Of a DNA stretch of 14,917 bases, positions 7,105-10,905 are shown piece after piece. Under the pieces are notes generated by a model that saw only the letters and a program-made list of their open reading frames with translations, was not told the origin of the DNA and searched no databases. The position numbers and the translations under genes were made by a program. Source of the stretch: JAZDLM01 sp043801895 (lineage in GTDB: Bacteria; Patescibacteriota; Kazan-3B-28); assembly GCA_043801895.1 (NCBI GenBank), contig JAZDLM010000061.1, forward strand, positions 1 to 14,917, read 5' to 3'. Each line of letters starts with the position of its first letter. Position 1 is the stretch's first letter.

Positions 7105-7602
7105 ATGTCGCACTTGCTCACACAAGAGCGTGCAGAGCTGGCTGTGGAGTTGGCTATGTCCATCTTCTTCCAGTTGCAGAACCGCACGATCATCAAGGAT
7201 GAGGATCTGCACATTACCATTCTCGACCCTGCCTACAAGGGGGACTTCGACGAGTTTGGTAGGGGCATCATCCTGTTCGAGCGCTCGATCGGCGATCAGT
7301 CCAAGTGGACCTACAACTACAAGGAAATCGCCCGTCGCAAGGCCAAGATGACCTATGAGCACAAACTGCCAGGCCAAGTCATCGTCGAGCAGATGCCGTA
7401 CCTGCTCGAGAGGGACGATACCAAGTACTGGGGCAGTGCTTACCTGAACGGCATTGTCGTGGCGGTGTCAGGTCTCGATCAGCACTTCGATCAGATGATG
7501 GCTGAAATTATCGCTTCGTTGTGCAAAGGCCTCTGCCTCGACGAGATGTGCAAGAACATCGTGCCTGCCGAAGGCGGGACGATGGACGGTTCTAAGCTGT
7601 AG
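7105..7602 (+). CDS. unrecognised 165-residue soluble protein, first gene of cassette 1
   Basis: No signal peptide or membrane segment is visible, so it is probably cytoplasmic. It starts at an ATG 7 bases after an exemplary GGAGG. The N-terminal third is helical (about 4-25), then a strand-rich middle (LHITILDP, GRGIILFER), a basic segment (72-87, KEIARRKAKMTYEHK) and a C-terminal part with GSAYLNGIVVAVSGLDQHFD (110-129) followed by a long helix with three Cys (140, 144, 149). The GIVVAVSGL-helix portion has a remote feel of the HbpS/GlcG-type fold, but this is weak and no function is claimed. Codons are strongly biased to C or G at the third position (about nine AAG to two AAA, mostly TTC and ATC), unlike lgt, which prefers AAA and TTT. 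It is followed 9 bases later by a second gene, so the two form an operon. Confidence 0.8.
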   Translation: MSHLLTQERAELAVELAMSIFFQLQNRTIIKDEDLHITILDPAYKGDFDEFGRGIILFERSIGDQSKWTYNYKEIARRKAKMTYEHKLPGQVIVEQMPYLLERDDTKYWGSAYLNGIVVAVSGLDQHFDQMMAEIIASLCKGLCLDEMCKNIVPAEGGTMDGSKL

Positions 7603-7611
7603 GAGGGACCG

Positions 7612-7953
7612 ATGCCCAACATTATGCTTATTGGCTTCGGTAACGGGGTAACAGCCAATACGGTTATTATTCCGCTCATTGCTGAAGCCGTCAGAACGCT
7701 GACGAACCTCGCCGACAAAACGGTGATCACGAACTTCCCGAGAAGCACCTGTGTCTCTGCTGCCGATGTCACCAAGCAGATGCCTTACTTCTGCATCTGC
7801 AACACAAACGAGGAAGGTACTGTCGAAGAGCTTGAGACGCTCACGGAGGTCCTGAAACAATTCGGCTACGACATCGAATGGGGGGACATCAAGGAGTTCT
7901 TCGCCGCGCCCACGTTCGAGCGGTGGACTACTGTGCACCAGAAATCAGGCTAA
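7612..7953 (+). CDS. unrecognised 113-residue protein beginning Met-Pro, second gene of cassette 1
   Basis: The product appears soluble. Its start follows GGAGGG (7603-7608), placed right after the stop of the previous gene, so the pair is probably translationally coupled. Predicted order: strand (PNIMLIGFG, 2-10), helix (about 15-33), strand (KTVITNF, 36-42), a Cys-containing loop, strand (YFCICNTN, 59-66), helix (about 70-84) and strand (DIEW). This two-fold strand-helix-strand pattern with Pro next to the initiator Met resembles the tautomerase (4-oxalocrotonate tautomerase) fold, whose catalytic base is Pro1; this is a structural guess with no motif-level proof. Third-position C/G bias matches its partner. 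The shared operon suggests that the two proteins work together. Confidence 0.78.
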   Translation: MPNIMLIGFGNGVTANTVIIPLIAEAVRTLTNLADKTVITNFPRSTCVSAADVTKQMPYFCICNTNEEGTVEELETLTEVLKQFGYDIEWGDIKEFFAAPTFERWTTVHQKSG

Positions 7954-7968
7954 CATCCTACTGTTCCC

Positions 7969-7994
7969 AGCCCCGGGGTTAAGGGGCTATTCTT
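7969..7994 (+). terminator. terminator of cassette 1
   Basis: AGCCCC (7969-7974) pairs with GGGGCT (7983-7988) around an 8-base loop, followed by ATTCTT. The stem is GC-rich but the T tract is interrupted. It lies 16 bases after the stop codon. Confidence 0.65.
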
Positions 7995-8087
7995 ATACCC
8001 AAACTCCCTAATCCAAGTTCCCACCAAAACGGCTTTGCCGTAATATCCAATAACCAATCATCAAACTAAATCTCCTTTGTGGGATTG
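7994..8087 (+). repeat. cassette-spacer repeat, copy 2
   Basis: The 32 bases at 7994-8025, beginning TATACCCAAACTCCC and ending AAGTTCCCACC, match 8556-8587 at 30 positions. Bases 8013-8087 match 9307-9381 at 73 of 75 positions. Within it are a hairpin ACGGC-TTT-GCCGT (8029-8041) and the box TCTCCTTTGTGGGATTG (8071-8087) that runs straight into the promoter -35. This is the upstream part of the cassette 2 promoter. Confidence 0.85.
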
Positions 8088-8113
8088 ACTTTTTAATACA
8101 AATTAACTATTAT
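8085..8113 (+). promoter_or_regulatory. promoter of cassette 2
   Basis: TTGACT (8085-8090), a 17-base AT-rich spacer and TATTAT (8108-8113) form a strong sigma-70 promoter. The -35 overlaps the end of the repeated box, so a protein bound to the box could touch RNA polymerase. Confidence 0.85.
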
Positions 8114-8129
8114 CCAAACATCTCGTACC

Positions 8130-8192
8130 TGCCCTGAAATCCCACTATCTAATATGGGTAATAGGGCAAATAAATAGATCCATCCAGGATCT
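8130..8192 (+). promoter_or_regulatory. structured leader of cassette 2
   Basis: Two hairpins fill the leader. One has TGCCCT (8130-8135) with AGGGCA (8163-8168) and an inner CCCA/TGGG pair (8141-8144 and 8155-8158). The other, AGATCC (8176-8181) with GGATCT (8187-8192), ends one base before the Shine-Dalgarno GGAGG (8194-8198). Confidence 0.55.
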
Positions 8193-8202
8193 TGGAGGCT
8201 GT

Positions 8203-8481
8203 ATGTACGGCTTACCCCCACTCCTGAGCTTTTATCTGCTCTTGGGGATGATCATCACTATGATCGGTTTCTGCATAGGGATGTACTGCAAGTCCCGCGA
8301 TGGCGAACCCCATCCAGTCGGGGTGCTCATCCTGATTGTGGGGCTTGCGGTGTGCTGCGTGATTACTATCATCGCTCCGCACAACAAGACGACCTGCGTT
8401 GCTTGCTATGCAGACCCCCAACAACAAAGCCGTCCTGGCTACGACTGGATGGAGCAACAGCGCCAACTCCAAGAACACTGA
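8203..8481 (+). CDS. small two-helix membrane protein, cassette 2
   Basis: The product is 92 residues of unknown family. Two hydrophobic helices (about 7-28 and 39-58) are joined by a short polar loop with SRDGEPHP; the ends probably lie on the same side. Cysteines stand out: C24, C29, C51 and C52, and a CVAC pair (C65, C68) just after helix 2, which might bind metal or form a disulfide. The C-terminal 25 residues are Gln-rich and charged. The ATG follows GGAGG with 4 bases between. It is alone in its transcription unit, with a promoter 90 bases upstream and a strong terminator downstream. Confidence 0.75.
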   Translation: MYGLPPLLSFYLLLGMIITMIGFCIGMYCKSRDGEPHPVGVLILIVGLAVCCVITIIAPHNKTTCVACYADPQQQSRPGYDWMEQQRQLQEH

Positions 8482-8485
8482 ACCA

Positions 8486-8506
8486 ACGGCTTACTGCCCA
8501 AGCCGT
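8486..8506 (+). other. hairpin after cassette 2 gene
   Basis: ACGGCTT (8486-8492) pairs with AAGCCGT (8500-8506) around a 7-base loop, 5 bases after the stop codon and ahead of the true terminator. The arm sequence ACGGCT recurs in hairpins at 8029-8041, 9323-9335 and 9919-9941. It may protect the mRNA 3' end. Confidence 0.45.
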
Positions 8507-8528
8507 CACAGCATCCCGTTTCATACGA

Positions 8529-8556
8529 CAACCCCGAGAGCAGCGGGGTTGTTTTT
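8529..8556 (+). terminator. strong intrinsic terminator of cassette 2
   Basis: CAACCCCG (8529-8536) pairs perfectly with CGGGGTTG (8544-8551) around a 7-base loop, followed directly by TTTTT. Confidence 0.92.
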
Positions 8557-8651
8557 ATACCCAAACTCCCTAATATAAGTTCCCACCCTGCCTACCGGCC
8601 GGCAGGTTCATCCAGAATGCACCACCAAGTAAATCCGCTTCAGGATTGATT
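8556..8651 (+). repeat. cassette-spacer repeat, diverged copy 3
   Basis: The first 32 bases (8556-8587) match 7994-8025 at 30 positions. The middle differs: instead of the ACGGC-TTT-GCCGT hairpin it has CCTGCC (8587-8592) pairing with GGCAGG (8601-8606). The end has a diverged box, AAATCCGCTTCAGGATTGATT (8631-8651), running into the -35. The repeat architecture is kept although the sequence is not. Confidence 0.7.
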
Positions 8652-8674
8652 TTTTAATATATTAAAGTTATAAT
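8646..8674 (+). promoter_or_regulatory. promoter of cassette 3
   Basis: TTGATT (8646-8651), a 17-base spacer and a perfect TATAAT (8669-8674). The TTTTTAATA after the -35 is shared with the cassette 2 promoter. Confidence 0.87.
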
Positions 8675-8707
8675 CGCCGCGTAATTCCTGAGAGTGTTTC
8701 CAGGTGG

Positions 8708-8749
8708 TCTGGCTTGCCAGATATCAACGCATCTTGATATTGGAGGTGA
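8708..8749 (+). promoter_or_regulatory. double-hairpin leader and Shine-Dalgarno of cassette 3
   Basis: TCTGGC (8708-8713) pairs with GCCAGA (8716-8721), and ATATCAA (8721-8727) pairs with TTGATAT (8734-8740). The second hairpin ends one base before GGAGGTGA (8742-8749). This Shine-Dalgarno fixes the start of the gene at 8751 rather than the earlier in-frame codon at 8694. Confidence 0.55.
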
Positions 8750-8750
8750 T

Positions 8751-9173
8751 ATGTTACCCCATGTTCTACTACCTTCAGACTTAATCGTCTGGATTACATT
8801 GTGTTTGGTGGTGGCCTTGATTGCATGGTGGTTACAGCGGAAGAGTTGGACTAGCAGCACCAGCATCGTCCGGTCACACCTGACCAAGCCTCTCTTTTTA
8901 CCAAGCTCCGCATTCCCCAAGGCTCAAACTGATATGCCGCTTTTACCCATATACAACCAAGTCTCCATTGGAGGTATGGGTACAATCCAACAAGGTGGCT
9001 ACCAAGAGTCCTATCTGCGTGATAGTGGGGAAATTTGGGGTCGCCTAGACGATAATCGTCATGTTCCGATCAAAATCAATTCAGATGGCAGTATAACCAT
9101 TACGGGAACAGCCGAAGAGGTGGATCTTGGAGAGATGGTGACTTGCTTCGCCCACACTACCAGGATTGTATAG
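8751..9173 (+). CDS. membrane-anchored 140-residue protein of unknown family, cassette 3
   Basis: One N-terminal hydrophobic helix at about 8-28 (ending AWWLQRK, so probably a signal anchor) is followed by a Ser- and Pro-rich linker (33-67) and a Gly-rich segment (VSIGGMGTIQQGGYQES, 71-87). The C-terminal part looks like a small beta-rich domain (EIWGRLDDNRHVPIKINSDG, then SITITGTAEEVDLGEM). No family recognised. The start is chosen because of GGAGGTGA directly upstream; the longer form would begin within the structured leader. It is the sole gene in its unit. Confidence 0.72.
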   Translation: MLPHVLLPSDLIVWITLCLVVALIAWWLQRKSWTSSTSIVRSHLTKPLFLPSSAFPKAQTDMPLLPIYNQVSIGGMGTIQQGGYQESYLRDSGEIWGRLDDNRHVPIKINSDGSITITGTAEEVDLGEMVTCFAHTTRIV

Positions 9174-9240
9174 AAGTGATAACACACCTACCAATTAGTG
9201 CCCTAATCTTTCCCGTGGCGGCAATCACCTCTGTCATGCA

Positions 9241-9275
9241 AGCAGGCTCTGGAGCCCAACTCCATCCTGCTTTTT
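9241..9275 (+). terminator. terminator of cassette 3
   Basis: AGCAGG (9241-9246) pairs with CCTGCT (9266-9271), with an inner GGAG/CTCC stem (9251-9254 and 9260-9263), followed by a T-rich tract (TTTTTCTTT). It lies about 67 bases after the stop. The intervening 9174-9240 shows nothing I can name. Confidence 0.8.
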
Positions 9276-9306
9276 CTTTACCCAAATCCCATCTGTTCTC
9301 TCTCAA

Positions 9307-9384
9307 CCAAGTTCCCACCAAAACGGCTTTGCCGTAATATCCAATAACCAATCATCAAACCAAATCTCCTTTGTGGGACTGGTT
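9307..9384 (+). repeat. cassette-spacer repeat, copy 4
   Basis: Bases 9307-9381 are 73/75 identical to 8013-8087, including the ACGGC-TTT-GCCGT hairpin (9323-9335). Bases 9365-9384 are identical to the box copy at 6989-7008. The TATACCCAAACTCCC head seen in copies 2 and 3 is only partly kept (ACCCAAATCCC near 9280). Confidence 0.85.
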
Positions 9385-9411
9385 GCAATCTACTAAACAA
9401 TGGTCTAGTAT
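9383..9411 (+). promoter_or_regulatory. promoter of cassette 4
   Basis: TTGCAA (9383-9388), a 17-base spacer and TAGTAT (9406-9411). It is weaker than the other three, but has the same spacing and the same upstream box. Confidence 0.7.
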
Positions 9412-9435
9412 GACCCCAGCTTAGTTTAAGGCGAA

Positions 9436-9452
9436 TCCTTGCCAACAAGGAG
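9436..9452 (+). promoter_or_regulatory. hairpin overlapping the Shine-Dalgarno of cassette 4
   Basis: TCCTTG (9436-9441) pairs with CAAGGA (9446-9451) around a CCAA loop. The Shine-Dalgarno AAGGAG (9447-9452) lies within the 3' arm, so folding would hide it. Translation might be controlled by opening this stem. Confidence 0.5.
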
Positions 9453-9458
9453 CTGTCG

Positions 9459-9905
9459 ATGTCTCCAGGAGAAAACGATGGTCCGGGGATTAACTATTGC
9501 ACCGCCGGTGCTCCGCATTGGAGCGATCGCACTATAACAGTCGATAAGGTAGTAGGCGACCGAGTTGAGATAATTGTGCGGCCGAATCACACCCCGGAAC
9601 AGATCTGGGGCGCTATTCTCGAAGCGGTTCGCCAGACTCAACCCTATCTGGGCAATGCCAATTTGGACAATTGGCATAGTCGGCCGGTTATTTTGATCGT
9701 TGCCAAACCTATAGCCGCTCCCGAAGTTGCTGTCGCGATCGAAGCCTTGCGCCAGCAATACGAATTCGATGTCGACATGGCGGGGGCCGAGCTCTGGCTC
9801 CCCGAACCGGCCGGGGGGTCGATGGCGGGTGCTTATGTTCTGTTGTTAGTTGCCCCTGAGAACTATCGCATCACTCCAGCCACTCGGCTGGTCAACCCCT
9901 TCTAG
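9459..9905 (+). CDS. unrecognised 148-residue soluble protein, cassette 4
   Basis: No signal peptide or transmembrane helix is visible. The N-terminus (1-24) is Gly/Pro-rich and probably flexible. The rest alternates strands and helices: TITVDKVVGDRVEIIV (25-40), a helix with TPEQIWGAILEAVRQT (45-60), PVILIVAKP (76-84), helix APEVAVAIEALRQQYEF (87-103), GAYVLLLVAPE (123-133). That suggests a small alpha/beta domain. No family identified. ATG follows AAGGAG with a 6-base spacer. It ends 14 bases before the arms of competing hairpins. Confidence 0.75.
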   Translation: MSPGENDGPGINYCTAGAPHWSDRTITVDKVVGDRVEIIVRPNHTPEQIWGAILEAVRQTQPYLGNANLDNWHSRPVILIVAKPIAAPEVAVAIEALRQQYEFDVDMAGAELWLPEPAGGSMAGAYVLLLVAPENYRITPATRLVNPF

Positions 9906-9918
9906 GACAAGGCCACTC

Positions 9919-9968
9919 ACGGCTTAGGTAGGCTCAGCCGTTCACGCTATGCAGCGGAACGGTTTTTT
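9919..9968 (+). terminator. terminator of cassette 4 with a competing upstream hairpin
   Basis: CCGTTC (9938-9943) pairs with GAACGG (9957-9962), with an inner GCT/AGC pair, followed by TTTTTT (9963-9968): a clear intrinsic terminator. ACGGCT (9919-9924) can instead pair with AGCCGT (9936-9941), which shares four bases with the terminator's left arm, so the two hairpins exclude each other. Confidence 0.85.
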
Positions 9969-9985
9969 GTTGTTAGAATATAGCT

Positions 9986-10375
9986 GTGAATAGTTTTTGG
10001 CAGATTCTCGCTCGTATCCCAGGCATCTACTATTTGCTTGGAGGGACAGTGGTAGTTATTGGGCTGACGGCGGGGATCTTTGTTTTTTCCGGCGACTCCA
10101 CGCCGCCTAGTAATCAGGTCCCTACCGGTGGCGAAACCGACACGCTGGAACAGTCGCCAGTTGAGCAGGATGCGCTCTGGGATTTGCCGAATCGGGATTA
10201 CAAAAAATTAACAGTACCCTCCAAGGGGTCGTCAAACACTAACTCTACCACCTCAGGTCAGCAGTACTTGACCAGTAATCCGCAAACTCCCTGGCAGCAA
10301 GGGCCTAGCGATCAAACTTCAAGTTCTAGTAGTTCCAGCACGCAGGTGCCATGGTATCAAGGCCCTAGCCAATAG
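9986..10375 (+). CDS. small membrane-anchored protein with a Ser-rich tail and PWxQGPS repeats
   Basis: The product is 129 residues from a GTG. A single helix (about 14-35, YYLLGGTVVVIGLTAGIFVF) is followed by an extracytoplasmic, low-complexity region rich in Ser, Thr, Gln and Pro. PWQQGPS (102-108) and PWYQGPS (122-128) form a two-copy motif separated by a run of seven Ser. No catalytic domain is visible; it may be a surface tail or peptidoglycan-facing segment. TAGAAT (9974-9979) sits just 7 bases before the GTG and there is no Shine-Dalgarno, which fits a leaderless transcript, though no -35 is seen. The stop lies 4 bases from the convergent smpB stop. Confidence 0.65.
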   Translation: MNSFWQILARIPGIYYLLGGTVVVIGLTAGIFVFSGDSTPPSNQVPTGGETDTLEQSPVEQDALWDLPNRDYKKLTVPSKGSSNTNSTTSGQQYLTSNPQTPWQQGPSDQTSSSSSSSTQVPWYQGPSQ

Positions 10376-10379
10376 AAGA

Positions 10380-10856
10380 TTATTTCTTCTGGCGGACGGC
10401 GCGTTGCTGAATGCGTTTGGCTTCGCGCTCTTTGATGGTAGCGCGCTTGTCGTATTTCTTTTTGCCTCGTCCTAAACCTAGCTCGACCTTGATCCGGCTA
10501 TGCTTGAGATGGATATTTAGCGGCACTAGACTTAAGCCCTGTTCTTTAAATTTGCCGATCAAATGGTCGATCTCCTTTTTACTCAACAGCAATTTGCGCG
10601 GCCGAGTTGGGTTATAGCCTTTGGCCGGACTGTTTTGATAGGGGGAGATATGGGCGTTCGCCAGCCAGAACTCTCCGTTCTTTAATTTAGCGAAACTTTC
10701 TTTTAAGCTAACTCGACCGGCCCGGACCGATTTAACCTCGGCACCGGTTAACACCAAGCCAGCTTCGATGGTATCAAGGATGGTGTAGCTAAAGTGAGCG
10801 GTAGGGTTGTTGGCCAGCATATTCCCAGTATCCAGGGACTTGTCCATAGAAAACAA
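10380..10856 (-). CDS. smpB: SsrA-binding protein SmpB
   Basis: SmpB binds tmRNA and delivers it to stalled ribosomes, completing the trans-translation system with ssrA at 6511-6877. The family core is clear: HFSYTILDTIEAGLVLTGAE, then VKSVRAGRVSLKESFAKL, with LANAHISPYQ, and the basic C-terminal tail (GLGRGKKKYDKRATIKEREA, then KRIQQRAVRQKK) that enters the mRNA channel. It is 158 residues from a TTG at 10856; an AGGAG lies 10 bases before that codon. ATG codons at 10847 and 10820 give 155 and 146 residues, and the last fits the typical family start, so the exact start is uncertain. It lies 41 bases after the 791-residue gene on the same strand, which suggests a shared transcript. Confidence 0.95.
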   Translation of the reverse strand: MFSMDKSLDTGNMLANNPTAHFSYTILDTIEAGLVLTGAEVKSVRAGRVSLKESFAKLKNGEFWLANAHISPYQNSPAKGYNPTRPRKLLLSKKEIDHLIGKFKEQGLSLVPLNIHLKHSRIKVELGLGRGKKKYDKRATIKEREAKRIQQRAVRQKK

Positions 10857-10867
10857 GGGGACCGCAC

Positions 10868-10905
10868 TCCTGCCCCCTAATCCCTAGCCTTTAACCCCTA
10901 ATCCT
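10868..10905. repeat. short C-rich direct repeat between smpB and the upstream gene
   Basis: The spacer reads as loose repeats of CCCCTAATCC (near 10875-10885 and 10896-10905), with a related CCCTAGCC between them. No function is evident; it overlaps the end of the upstream gene by a few bases. Confidence 0.35.

Noticed and set aside
6886..7377. A minus-strand frame of 163 codons across the tmRNA end and cassette 1
   Set aside because: It crosses the cassette promoter and the strong ORF at 7105 in antisense, with no sensible promoter or Shine-Dalgarno of its own.
8352..8573. A 73-codon frame overlapping the cassette 2 gene and its terminator
   Set aside because: It runs through the intrinsic terminator at 8529-8556 and lacks a ribosome site; the frame at 8203 has two clear membrane helices and GGAGG.
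8013..9381. CRISPR array or integron attC sites
   Set aside because: The repeats are too few, unequally spaced, contain promoters, and lack the short regular repeat-spacer pattern of CRISPR or the paired R/L boxes of attC.
6511..9968. An att duplication of the ssrA 3' end bounding the island
   Set aside because: I looked for a second copy of the T-arm/CCA end downstream and found none in the window, so site-specific integration is not demonstrated.
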